This document shows, in pieces, positions 30,105 through 37,872 of a DNA stretch of 64,000 nt; positions within the stretch are counted from its first letter, which is position 1; the number at the start of each line of letters is the position of its first letter. This stretch comes from Halovulum marinum (lineage in GTDB: Bacteria > Pseudomonadota > Alphaproteobacteria > Rhodobacterales > Rhodobacteraceae): the NCBI RefSeq assembly GCF_009697225.1, contig NZ_WIND01000017.1, forward strand, positions 1 to 64,000, given 5' to 3'. The notes below the pieces were generated by a model. It had not been told where the DNA came from and made no database searches. It was given only the letters and a program-made list of their open reading frames with translations. The translations under genes and the position numbers were made by a program.

Positions 30105-31072
30105 GCCCGCGCCCCGCGGTGCGGCAGGATGCGCGGGTCGATCGCCATGTAGACGATGTCCGCCACCAGGTTCGCCAGCAGCGTCACGCAGGTGACGGCC
30201 AGCACGATGCCGATCACCAGCGGGAAGTCGCGGTTGCGGATCGCGGCGTCGGCAAGCTGCCCGAACCCGGGCCAGGCGAACACCACCTCGACCAGCACCG
30301 CGCCGGCCAGGAACCAGCCCACCCGGTTCGCGAACAGCGTCACGATCGTCGGCGAGCCGTTCGGCAGCGCGTGGCGGTACTCGGCGCGGCGCCGGCCGTT
30401 GCCCTTGGCCAGCGCGGTCATGAAATACGGCTGGCGGCGCTCGACCTCGATCGCCGAGCGGGTCAGCAGCACGGTGTAGGCAAGCTGGTGCAGGGTCAGC
30501 GTCGCCACCGGCAGCACCGCGTGACGGGCGATGTCCAGCCACTGCCGCAAGCCGTCCGCGGCGCTCCGCGCGTCGGTCATGCCCTGCACCGGAAACCACT
30601 GCACCTCGACCGAGAACGCCATCCGCAGCAGGTGGCCGAGCCAGAAGCTGGGCACCGCGAACGCCAGCAGCGCGGCCAGCATGATGCCGAGGCCGCGGCG
30701 GCGGCTGCGCGCGGCGAGAATGCCCAGCGGGACGCCGATGCCCGCGGCCAGCAGCAGCGACGGCACCACCAGGATCAGCGTCGCCGGCAGCCGGTCCTGC
30801 AGCACCTGCAGGACCGGCTCGCCGTAGAACCACGACTCGCCCAGATCGCCCCGCGCCAGCCCGGCGAGAAACTTCAGGTACTGGACGTGCAGCGGCCGGT
30901 CGAGGCCGAAGCGGCGTTCGATGTCGGCCACGGTGTCGGCGTCGGCGAACTCTCCGGCCAGCGCCACGATCGGCCCGCCGGGGGTCGCGTGCAGCAGCAG
31001 GAACAGCGCCGTGCCGACCGCCAGCAGCATCGGCACGATCCGGAGCAGGCGGCCGAGGACGAACCCGAACAC
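30101..31072 (-). CDS. DppB/NikB-type ABC permease
   Basis: 323 residues, six helices. LGRLLRIVPMLLAVGTALFLLLHATPGGP is the typical first helix of DppB/NikB; the EAA region is RQPYFMTALAKGNGRRRAEYRHALPN, and FAWPGFGQLADAAIRNRDFPLV closes the domain. GTG start at 31072, 13 bp after the binding-protein stop; a longer in-frame reading runs into the binding protein gene. Confidence 0.85.
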   Translation of the reverse strand: MFGFVLGRLLRIVPMLLAVGTALFLLLHATPGGPIVALAGEFADADTVADIERRFGLDRPLHVQYLKFLAGLARGDLGESWFYGEPVLQVLQDRLPATLILVVPSLLLAAGIGVPLGILAARSRRRGLGIMLAALLAFAVPSFWLGHLLRMAFSVEVQWFPVQGMTDARSAADGLRQWLDIARHAVLPVATLTLHQLAYTVLLTRSAIEVERRQPYFMTALAKGNGRRRAEYRHALPNGSPTIVTLFANRVGWFLAGAVLVEVVFAWPGFGQLADAAIRNRDFPLVIGIVLAVTCVTLLANLVADIVYMAIDPRILPHRGARA

Positions 31073-31085
31073 GGCGCCGCGCCCG

Positions 31086-32630
31086 CTAGTCGACCGGCTT
31101 CGCCTCTTCGGCGAACTGCCCGGTCCACGGCCTGAACCCCTCGAAGCTGGCCTTGTGCGCGGCGGTGCGCACCGTCTCGACCAGCCAGAAATAGGGCAGG
31201 TCCTCGGCCAGGATCTTCTGTACCTCGCGGTAGATCCGGCCGCGGGCCCCGGTGTCCTCGACCGCCGCCGCCTCGGCGAACAGCGCATCGACCCTGTCGT
31301 TGCGGTACGCGGCCGCGTTCGAGAACGGGATCGGGCCGATGTTGGACGAGATGTACATCCGCTTGATGCCGATCTCGGGATCGACGCCGTTGCAGTACGA
31401 GATCAGGTTGGTGTCGAAATCGCGCTGCTTGAAGATCGCGTCGATCGTCGCCTCGCGGTCGAGCGGGCGCGACACCAGCTCGATCCCCGCCGCGGCCAGG
31501 TCCTGCTTCATGATCTCGGCGTAGCGGTTGAAGGTCGGGAAGTGGACCATGTCCAGCGTCAGCCCGCCGTCGTGTCCGGCCTCGGCCAGCAGCGCCCGCG
31601 CCGCCTCGGGGTCGTGCGACAGCCCGGCCAGCACGCCGTCCGCGTGCGCCCAGCCGATGGCGCTGGAGAACGGCGCCGCCGCCACCTTGCCCTGGCCGAA
31701 CAGCACCTGCTCGTTGATCCGCTCGCGGTCGATGGCGCGGGCGAAGGCGCGGCGCACCCGCGGATCGCCGGTCGCCTCGCGTTCGAGGTTGAAGCTGACG
31801 GTCATGATGCAGTTGCCGCCGCCGGGCCCCGAGGTGGCCCGCAGGATCGTCGAATCGCCGGCGCTTTCCACCGCCTCGACGTCCTTCGCCTCGAGGCTGA
31901 TGAAGTCGATCTCGCCCTGCTGATAGGCGATCAGCTGCGTCGCCGCGTCCTTGATCACCCGGAACACCAGCCGGTCGAGATACGGCAGGCCGTCCTTGAA
32001 GTAGTCCTCGTTCTTCACCAGCACCACCTGGGCGTCCTTGTCGTAGCTTTCGAACCGGAACGGGCCGGTGCCGATCGGCGGCAGGGTCGCGGCGGGAATG
32101 TCGGCCACGTCCTGCCACTGGTGCCGCGGCAGGATCGGCGCCTCGGTCACGTCGAGCCGGCGCAGCAGCGCCGGGTGCGGCGCCGACAGTTTGAACACCA
32201 CGGTCCGCGGATCCGGCGTCTCGATGCTCTCGACGACAGAGCCGAGCCCGGCCTTAGTGCGGGAATGATGTTCGAATAGAACCTGTTCGAAGGTGAACTT
32301 CACGTCCTCCGCGGTGAAGGGTATGCCATCGTGCCAATTCGCCTCGGCCAGGGTGAAGGTGACGGTCCTGCCGTCTTCGGACACCTCCCAGCCGGTCGCC
32401 AGATCCGGCACCGGCTGCAGGTCCTCGTCCAGCGCGACCAGGCCGTTGAACATCGAATCCGCCACCGTGTGCACATGGCTGCCGGTGGTGATCGCCGGGT
32501 TGAAATGGCCCGGATCGGCGACGATGCCGACCACGGCCAGCGCCTCCTGCGCCCGGGCCGCACCGGCAAGAAGGCTCAGCGCGGCTGCCGTGCTCAGGGC
32601 GGCGCGGACGGATCGCTGGTATCGGGTCAT
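31086..32630 (-). CDS. Family 5 solute-binding protein (peptide/nickel type)
   Basis: 514 residues with a signal peptide (residues 1-27, ending ARAQE). VADSMFNGLVALDEDLQPVPDLATGWE and the TFTLAEANWHDGIPFTAEDVKFT block are classic for the DppA/OppA/NikA family. GTGPFRFESYDKD and RRAFARAIDRERINEQVL follow in order. Start overlaps the COG0523 GTPase stop by 4 bp (ATGA), and the [NiFe]-hydrogenase genes diverge from here, so nickel or a nickel-ligand complex is the best guess. A His-rich metal site typical of NikA is not obvious, so a peptide or other ligand remains possible. Confidence 0.85.
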   Translation of the reverse strand: MTRYQRSVRAALSTAAALSLLAGAARAQEALAVVGIVADPGHFNPAITTGSHVHTVADSMFNGLVALDEDLQPVPDLATGWEVSEDGRTVTFTLAEANWHDGIPFTAEDVKFTFEQVLFEHHSRTKAGLGSVVESIETPDPRTVVFKLSAPHPALLRRLDVTEAPILPRHQWQDVADIPAATLPPIGTGPFRFESYDKDAQVVLVKNEDYFKDGLPYLDRLVFRVIKDAATQLIAYQQGEIDFISLEAKDVEAVESAGDSTILRATSGPGGGNCIMTVSFNLEREATGDPRVRRAFARAIDRERINEQVLFGQGKVAAAPFSSAIGWAHADGVLAGLSHDPEAARALLAEAGHDGGLTLDMVHFPTFNRYAEIMKQDLAAAGIELVSRPLDREATIDAIFKQRDFDTNLISYCNGVDPEIGIKRMYISSNIGPIPFSNAAAYRNDRVDALFAEAAAVEDTGARGRIYREVQKILAEDLPYFWLVETVRTAAHKASFEGFRPWTGQFAEEAKPVD

Positions 32631-33676
32631 CTTGAAGAGCCTCTCTTGCTGGTGGATTCCCGGGTGGCGGTGGCGGTGGCGGTGGCGGCGATCCGGCACG
32701 ACAGAAGGTCGGTGCGGATCGCGTCGGCGGGCAGGTCGCAGCCGATGAAGACGAGCGCGTCGGCGGCGTCGGCGTCGATCGGGCGGGAGTCGTAGACGTC
32801 GTGCACGATGTTGACGAGATGGCCGCGCGCATCGCCGTCGAAGTGCAGGATGCCCTTGGCGCGCAGCAGGTTGTCGGCGTGACGCAGGATCAGGAACGAC
32901 ATCGAGTCGCGGAACCGGTCGGGGTCCAGCGGCCGGTCGAACCGGACCGTGAAGCTGCCGATCCCGTGCCCGTGATCCCCGTGCCCGTGATCGTCTTGCC
33001 CGTGATCCGGTGTGTTCCCCGGTGCATCCGGCGCGCGCCGCGCCACGCGCGGCGGCGCGAAGTCCGCCGCCGGGTTGCCGGGCAGGGTGATCGCGGCGAA
33101 CGGGTTCAGCGCGGAAATGGCCGCGCGCGCGCCGGCAGCGGTCTCGGCGGTCGCCAGATCGGTCTTGCGCAGCAGGATCCGGTCGGCCAGCGCGATCTGC
33201 CGGGCGACCTCGGGAAAGCGGTCAAGCTGCCTGGCGATCCGGTCCGCCGCGCAGACGGCCAGCACCGGGCCGGCGGACGCCGCCCGGCGCAGATCCGGGT
33301 CGTGATGCAGCCCGCGCAGGATCGCGCCGGGCACGGCCAGCCCGGAGGTCTCGACGATGCAGCGCCGCAGGCCGCCGCGCGCGGCGAGGTGCAGCAGCGC
33401 CTGCGCCAGATCCTCCTGCACCTCGCAGCACACGCAGCCGTTCGGCAGCCGCAGCAGATCGGCGCCGTTGCCGAGTTGCCCGGCAAGCACCGCGCCGTCG
33501 ACGTCGATCTCGCCGAACTCGTTGACGACCACCGCCGATCCGGCGGCCTCGGGCGTGGCGAGAAACGCGTTCAGGCACGTCGTCTTGCCGGCCCCAAGAT
33601 ACCCGGTCAGGATCGTCACGGGCAGGCGCGGATCGCCGTTCGCCTGCCGCAGGTGCCTGTCGGAGCCGCCGCTCAC
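32627..33676 (-). CDS. COG0523/CobW-type GTPase with His-rich metal loop
   Basis: 349 residues, G3E GTPase. P-loop GYLGAGKTT, switch region with NEFGEIDVDG, and the metal-binding LPNGCVCCEV (C-x-C-C) are present. Between the G domain and the CobW C-terminal domain lies HGQDDHGHGDHGHG (about residues 228-241), a metal-holding His/Asp loop. It belongs to the same G3E class as HypB and UreG. With no hypB in the cluster it may deliver nickel, or it may serve metal uptake with the ABC genes that follow it. GTG start at 33676 with GGGGAAAGG upstream. Confidence 0.8.
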   Translation of the reverse strand: MSGGSDRHLRQANGDPRLPVTILTGYLGAGKTTCLNAFLATPEAAGSAVVVNEFGEIDVDGAVLAGQLGNGADLLRLPNGCVCCEVQEDLAQALLHLAARGGLRRCIVETSGLAVPGAILRGLHHDPDLRRAASAGPVLAVCAADRIARQLDRFPEVARQIALADRILLRKTDLATAETAAGARAAISALNPFAAITLPGNPAADFAPPRVARRAPDAPGNTPDHGQDDHGHGDHGHGIGSFTVRFDRPLDPDRFRDSMSFLILRHADNLLRAKGILHFDGDARGHLVNIVHDVYDSRPIDADAADALVFIGCDLPADAIRTDLLSCRIAATATATATRESTSKRGSSR

Positions 33677-33777
33677 CGCGCCAAACCTTTCCCCAGGGGC
33701 AATGCGTGGATAATTGCAGATTCACGCCGGCCAAGCTACTTTCCGGATAAAATAAATTTCGGGGAAGGGGCGAGACC

Positions 33778-34605
33778 ATGAAGATCGCGACAGTCGGCAA
33801 GGGCGGGTCGGGCAAGACCACGATCGCGGGAACGCTGGCGCGGGTGTTCGCCGGCGAGGACCGCCGCATCCTCGCCATCGACGGCGACCCCAACCCCAAC
33901 CTCGCGCTGGTGCTGGGCATGTCGCCCGAGGCCGCCGACCGCATCGCCTACATCCCGCCCGAGGTCATGCGGCGCGGCGCCGAGGTCGACGGCGTGATCA
34001 TGATGGAACCGGCGATGCCGCGCGACGAGATCATGCGCAACTACGCGGTGAACGCGGCGCAGAACCTGGACCTGATCGTCATGGGCAAGCCCGCCCACGG
34101 CAGCGCCGGTTCGGGCTGCATGTGCGCCTCGCACCGCGCGGTGCGCGGGCTGATCGCCGAGCTGACCTCGATCGGAGAGCACACGATCACCGACATGGAG
34201 GCGGGGCTGGAGCATCTCAAGCGCGGCACCGCGCGCCACGTCGACATGATGCTGGTGGTGGCCGAACCCTACTACCGCTCGCTGGAGGCGGCGATGCGCA
34301 CCTGCGAGCTGGCCGCGGAACTGGGCATCGCGCATGTGAAGGTGGTCGCCAACAAGGCGCGCTCGGACGCGGACATGGCGGCGATCCGGGCGTTCTGCGA
34401 CAAGCACGGCATGCAGATCATCGGCGCCGTTCCCTATGACGAGGCGATGGTCGAGGCCGAGCGCAGGGGGCTGTCGCCGCTCGACCACGCGCCCGATTCG
34501 GCGGGGATCGCCGCGATCCGCCGGATCGCCGCCGACATCGACCGGATCGCCCGCGCAATGCCGCCGCCGGGGGGCGCGGGCGCGTCGGCGGACCGGCCCG
34601 CTTAG
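33778..34605 (+). CDS. CooC-type ATPase (nickel insertion)
   Basis: 275 residues, MinD/SIMIBI class. The deviant Walker A GKGGSGKTT (about residues 7-15), DGDPNPNLALVLG switch and DMEAGLEHLKRGTARHVD are those of CooC, the ATPase that inserts nickel into CO dehydrogenase. GSGCMCASHRAVRG has the C-x-C pair that binds the metal at the dimer face. No CO dehydrogenase gene is present; the gene heads the hydrogenase locus, so it probably serves hydrogenase maturation. A TAAAAT box at 33748-33753 may be its -10. It diverges from the COG0523 GTPase gene over 100 bp. Confidence 0.85.
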   Translation: MKIATVGKGGSGKTTIAGTLARVFAGEDRRILAIDGDPNPNLALVLGMSPEAADRIAYIPPEVMRRGAEVDGVIMMEPAMPRDEIMRNYAVNAAQNLDLIVMGKPAHGSAGSGCMCASHRAVRGLIAELTSIGEHTITDMEAGLEHLKRGTARHVDMMLVVAEPYYRSLEAAMRTCELAAELGIAHVKVVANKARSDADMAAIRAFCDKHGMQIIGAVPYDEAMVEAERRGLSPLDHAPDSAGIAAIRRIAADIDRIARAMPPPGGAGASADRPA

Positions 34606-34618
34606 GCGGGCAGGGACG

Positions 34619-35041
34619 ATGCTGATCGGCGAGATGGCGGCACTGCTGGAGGTCACGCCGAAGACGCTCAGGTACTACGAGAGGATCGGCCTGATCGCGC
34701 CGCCCGAACGCGGGGCGAACCGTTACCGGTTCTACGGCCCGCGGGCGGCGCGCCGCGCGCAGCTGGTGGTCAGCCTGCGCCGGCTGGGCCTGGGGCTGGA
34801 GGAAATCCGCGACCTGCTGGACGCCGGCGACGGCCGCAGCCTGCGCCAGCGTCTGCTGGGCCGGCTGGACGAGCAGATCCGCGACCGCGACCTGACCATC
34901 GCCCGGCTGCAGGGCGAGCGCGACGAGTTGCAGGCGCGCTACGACGCGCTTGTCGGCACCCCGCGCGAGCGCGAGGGCGACTGCATCTGCGCGGCGCTGC
35001 TGGCGCCGTGCGACTGCGGCGCCCGCGACCCGTCGGGCTGA
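34619..35041 (+). CDS. MerR-family regulator with Cys-rich C-terminus
   Basis: 140 residues. The winged helix reads IGEMAALLEVTPKTLRYYERIGLI and is followed by the long dimer helix. The end, EREGDCICAALLAPCDCG (residues 118-135), has C-x-C twice, as in metal- or redox-sensing MerR proteins. It lies 13 bp after cooC. A promoter of MerR type (long spacer) sits directly behind it, before the hydrogenase small subunit, so this is the likely activator of the structural genes. The ligand (Ni, Cu, Fe-S or redox) is unknown. Confidence 0.85.
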   Translation: MLIGEMAALLEVTPKTLRYYERIGLIAPPERGANRYRFYGPRAARRAQLVVSLRRLGLGLEEIRDLLDAGDGRSLRQRLLGRLDEQIRDRDLTIARLQGERDELQARYDALVGTPREREGDCICAALLAPCDCGARDPSG

Positions 35042-35060
35042 GGCGCCTTCGGGATAACGC

Positions 35061-35092
35061 TTGACCTTGCCCTAGGGGAAAGCTGCTAGCGT
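35061..35092 (+). promoter_or_regulatory. MerR-type promoter of the hydrogenase structural operon
   Basis: TTGACC (35061-35066) is separated by 19-20 bp from CTAGCG/TAGCGT (35086-35092). The spacer CTTGCCCTAGGGGAAAG is a near palindrome. Overlong spacers with a central dyad are the mark of MerR-activated promoters. It starts 20 bp after the merR stop and ends 26 bp before the small-subunit start. Confidence 0.7.
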
Positions 35093-35117
35093 TGCGGGAA
35101 CGGGAGGTGTCACAAGC

Positions 35118-36371
35118 ATGTCCGGGAACGGCGAAACCGCACCGCGCGACCCCGGCTACCGGCCGGTGTTCCCGCTTGACCGCGGCCCGATCGAGGAGGT
35201 CCACGCCTTCTGGCTGGCGGGGATGAGTTGCGACGGCTGCACGATCGCCGCCGCGGGCGCGCAGAACCCGACGGTCGAGCAGCTGATGAGCGCCCGGCTG
35301 CCGGGGCTGCCGAAGATCGTGCTGCACCACCCGGTGCTGTCGGTGACCGCGGGCAAGGCGTTCATGAAGGCGCACCATGCCGCCCGTGAGGGCACGCTCG
35401 GCGCGCCCTATGTCGTGCTCTACGAGGGCTCGGTCGCGGACGAGCGCATCGCCGGCGATCTGGGCGGCTACTGGTCGGCGATGGGCGCGGCGGAGGCGCC
35501 CGACGGCTCGAAGCAGCCGATTCCCACGGCGCACTGGCTGCGCGATCTCGCCCCCGGCGCGGCGGCGGTGATCGCGGTCGGCACCTGCGCCACCTGGGGC
35601 GGCGTTCCCGCGGCCGCGGGCAACGTCACCGGGTCGATGTCGGTGATGGACTATCTCGGCAAGGACTATCTCAGCGCGCTCGGCCTGCCGCCGATCAACA
35701 TCCCCGGCTGCGCCCCGGTGGGCGACAACATCACCGAGACCATCGCCGCGGTGCTGATGTTCCTGGCCGGGTTCGGTCCGCTGCCGGAATTCGACGAGCT
35801 GGGCCGCCCGAAATGGCTGTTCGGCGAGACCGTGCACCGCCGCTGCGTGCTGGCCGGCAACTACGAGGAAGGCAAGTTCGCCCAGGAATACGGCGAGCGG
35901 CAGTGCCTGGTGGAACTGGGATGCTGGGGGCCGGTGGTGCAGTGCAACATCGTCTCGCGCGGGGCGCTCGGCCACGCCGGCGGGTGCATGAACACCGGCG
36001 GCATCTGCATCGGCTGCACCATGCCCGGCTTTCCCGACGCCTTCGCGCCGTTCTACAAGAAGCCGCCCGGCTCGACCCTGTCGGCGACGCTCAGCCGCAC
36101 CACCGGCAGCTTCGTGTCGTACCTGCGCCAGTTCACCCAGAAAAGCCGCAACCGCACGCCGAACTGGGCGCGCGCGCAGGCGGTGCCCAGTGGCTGGGCG
36201 AACGTCGACGGCGGCAGCAGCATCGCCGAGCGCGCGGTCGGCGGCGTCTACGACTACCTCAGGCGGCGCGGCACCCGGTTCGAGGCCGGCTCGGCGCGGC
36301 AGCGGGCGCTACAGGCGCCGTCGCACCGGCACCTGCGTTCCGGCCAGGCGGAACGGGAGGGGGCGGAATGA
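35118..36371 (+). CDS. [NiFe]-hydrogenase small subunit, no Tat signal
   Basis: 417 residues. The proximal cluster begins with AGMSCDGCTIA (Cys38, Cys41) and continues with GTCATWGG and NIPGCAPVGDN. The distal cluster is VHRRCVLAGNYEEGK to GCWGP (His plus Cys), and the medial cluster lies in VQCNIV and GGICIGCTMPGFPD. There is no N-terminal Tat signal and no C-terminal anchor helix, as in the cytosolic actinobacterial-type enzymes (groups 1h/1l). The Cys-x-x-Asp known from the Ralstonia actinobacterial-type enzyme is not seen; both positions are Cys. The stop overlaps the first mini-membrane gene by 4 bp. Oxidation of H2, possibly at trace level, is inferred. Confidence 0.9.
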   Translation: MSGNGETAPRDPGYRPVFPLDRGPIEEVHAFWLAGMSCDGCTIAAAGAQNPTVEQLMSARLPGLPKIVLHHPVLSVTAGKAFMKAHHAAREGTLGAPYVVLYEGSVADERIAGDLGGYWSAMGAAEAPDGSKQPIPTAHWLRDLAPGAAAVIAVGTCATWGGVPAAAGNVTGSMSVMDYLGKDYLSALGLPPINIPGCAPVGDNITETIAAVLMFLAGFGPLPEFDELGRPKWLFGETVHRRCVLAGNYEEGKFAQEYGERQCLVELGCWGPVVQCNIVSRGALGHAGGCMNTGGICIGCTMPGFPDAFAPFYKKPPGSTLSATLSRTTGSFVSYLRQFTQKSRNRTPNWARAQAVPSGWANVDGGSSIAERAVGGVYDYLRRRGTRFEAGSARQRALQAPSHRHLRSGQAEREGAE

Positions 36372-36652
36372 GCTGGTGGATCGTCGGGTTCGCGGCCGCG
36401 GGCGCGGTCGTCGTGGTGGTCGCGGCGCTGCTGCTGGGGATCCTGTGGCAGGCGCGGCGGATCCGCGCGCTGGCGCGCGCCGCCGCCGGGACCGTCGGCG
36501 AGATCGACGCCAACACCCGCTCGGTCTGGCGGCTGGCGAAGATCAACCGGACCGCGGGCGCGCTGCTGGACGGCGCCACCGCGATCGAGCGCAACGCCGC
36601 GGCGATCCGCGCCGCCGTCGCGCATGACGGCGCCGGCGAGGACGCCGCCTGA
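36368..36652 (+). CDS. Hydrogenase-linked one-helix membrane protein 1
   Basis: 94 residues. Residues 3-27 (Trp-Trp then Ile/Val/Ala/Leu-rich) form one membrane helix. Then a helical, Arg/Ala-rich cytosolic part continues to the end (RIRALARAAAGTVGEID and so on). It overlaps the small subunit by 4 bp. First of five genes with the same plan. No family recognised; a membrane scaffold or quinone-delivery role like that proposed for HucM is only inference. Confidence 0.75.
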   Translation: MSWWIVGFAAAGAVVVVVAALLLGILWQARRIRALARAAAGTVGEIDANTRSVWRLAKINRTAGALLDGATAIERNAAAIRAAVAHDGAGEDAA

Positions 36653-36669
36653 ACGGGGAGGGGGGAGAG

Positions 36670-36987
36670 ATGAGCCACATCACGCTCTGGTGGATCGCGC
36701 TGGCGCTGGCGCTGGTCGTCACCGGCGTCGTTGCGGTGCTGCTGTGGCAGGTGATTGCCACCGCCCGCGACATCCGCGACGGGGCGGCGGTGATCTGGGC
36801 GCGCGGCCAGCAGGTCGCCAACAACACCATCCACATCGCGCTGCTGTACCGGACGCTGGAGGCGGTGCACGCGATCCGCGACCGCGCCACCGGCATCCTC
36901 GGTCATGCCGGGGCGATCCGCGACCACGCCGAGACCTGTCCGGGATGCCCCGAGTGCATCCTGGCGGGCGGGAAGGACGCGTCATGA
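36670..36987 (+). CDS. Hydrogenase-linked one-helix membrane protein 2 with C-x2-C-x2-C tail
   Basis: 105 residues. One N-terminal membrane helix (about residues 5-29), a helical middle, then ETCPGCPECIL near the end with Cys90, Cys93 and Cys96. Three evenly spaced Cys could bind a metal or an Fe-S cluster, or make a redox pair. It is the only one of the five with Cys. GGAGG-like GGGGAG lies upstream. Overlaps protein 3 by 4 bp. Confidence 0.75.
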   Translation: MSHITLWWIALALALVVTGVVAVLLWQVIATARDIRDGAAVIWARGQQVANNTIHIALLYRTLEAVHAIRDRATGILGHAGAIRDHAETCPGCPECILAGGKDAS

Positions 36988-37277
36988 TCACCCTGCTGAC
37001 CCTGCTCAGCGCCCTCGCCGCGCTGCTGTTCCTCGGTGTCGTCGCGGCGGCGCTGATCCGCATCGTCGGGCTGCTGGACCAGATCGGCGGCAGCGGGACC
37101 AGCTATCTGGCGAAGCTGCGGCTCGGCCTGCGCGCGATCGAGCGCGAGACCGCGCACCTGCCCGCCGCCGCGGTGCCGCTGAACGAGGGGCTGGGCGAGA
37201 TCGCCGCCGGCCTGGCCGCGGTGGACGCGACGCTGGGCGAGCTGCACGGCGCGCTGGAACGGCAGGACGCATCGTGA
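36984..37277 (+). CDS. Hydrogenase-linked one-helix membrane protein 3
   Basis: 97 residues. An N-terminal hydrophobic helix (residues 2-28) is followed by an amphipathic helical part (AAVPLNEGLGEIAAGLAAVD). It overlaps proteins 2 and 4. Same plan as its neighbours, but sequence identity between them is low, so they would be old duplicates or independent subunits. Confidence 0.75.
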   Translation: MITLLTLLSALAALLFLGVVAAALIRIVGLLDQIGGSGTSYLAKLRLGLRAIERETAHLPAAAVPLNEGLGEIAAGLAAVDATLGELHGALERQDAS

Positions 37278-37579
37278 TGCCCGCCGCCGCCGCCGTGATC
37301 TGGATCGTCGCCCTGCTGATCGTCGCGCTGGTGATCGTGCCGGTGGCGGTGACGCTGCTGCAGCGGGCGCTGAACGCCGCCCGCGCGATCGAGGGCTACC
37401 TGGCCGACATGCATGAGGCCGGCGGCCGGATCGCCGGTCATACCGGCGCGATCCCGGCGCTGGACCGGACGCTGGAGACCGCCGGCGCGATGCAGCCGGT
37501 CGCCGCCGACATCGAGGCCAGGACCGGCGTCGTGGCCGGGATGCTGGCCGCACGCGCCGAGCGGAGGGCCAGGCCATGA
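37277..37579 (+). CDS. Hydrogenase-linked one-helix membrane protein 4
   Basis: 100 residues. Hydrophobic helix at residues 5-28 (AAVIWIVALLIVALVIVPV), then a helical tail with His, Asp and Glu. The ATG at 37277 shares its A with the stop of protein 3; a GTG three bases earlier would give a GTGA overlap instead. The stop overlaps protein 5. Confidence 0.7.
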   Translation: MPAAAAVIWIVALLIVALVIVPVAVTLLQRALNAARAIEGYLADMHEAGGRIAGHTGAIPALDRTLETAGAMQPVAADIEARTGVVAGMLAARAERRARP

Positions 37580-37857
37580 TCGCCGCGCTGACCTGGATCA
37601 GCGTGATCCTTGCGCTGGTGATCGTGCTGGTCGTCGCCTACCATCTGCTCGGTATATACTTGGCGCTGAAGCGCGGCGCCGATCACCTGGAGGCGCTGGC
37701 CGCGGGGTTGGCGCAGGTGCGCGACGACACCGGACCGCTGAACGCGCAGGTGGACGACATCGATACCGGGCTGGAGGCGCTGGCGCCGCCGCTGCTGGCC
37801 GCCAACGACAATCTTGCCGCCATCGTCGACGTGACCCGCGGCCTGACCGCGAGATAG
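37576..37857 (+). CDS. Hydrogenase-linked one-helix membrane protein 5
   Basis: 93 residues. Membrane helix at residues 5-27, then a coiled-coil-like tail (LEALAAGLAQVRDDTGPLNAQVDDID). It ends 15 bp before the large-subunit gene. As with the other four it has no signal peptide cleavage site, so the tail should face the cytosol, the side where a hydrogenase without Tat signal would be. Confidence 0.75.
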   Translation: MIAALTWISVILALVIVLVVAYHLLGIYLALKRGADHLEALAAGLAQVRDDTGPLNAQVDDIDTGLEALAPPLLAANDNLAAIVDVTRGLTAR

Positions 37858-37872
37858 AAGGGAATACCGGGC

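Noticed and set aside
33778-34605. CO dehydrogenase locus suggested by the CooC-type gene
   Set aside because: No cooS or other CO dehydrogenase gene is in the window; the neighbours are all hydrogenase genes.
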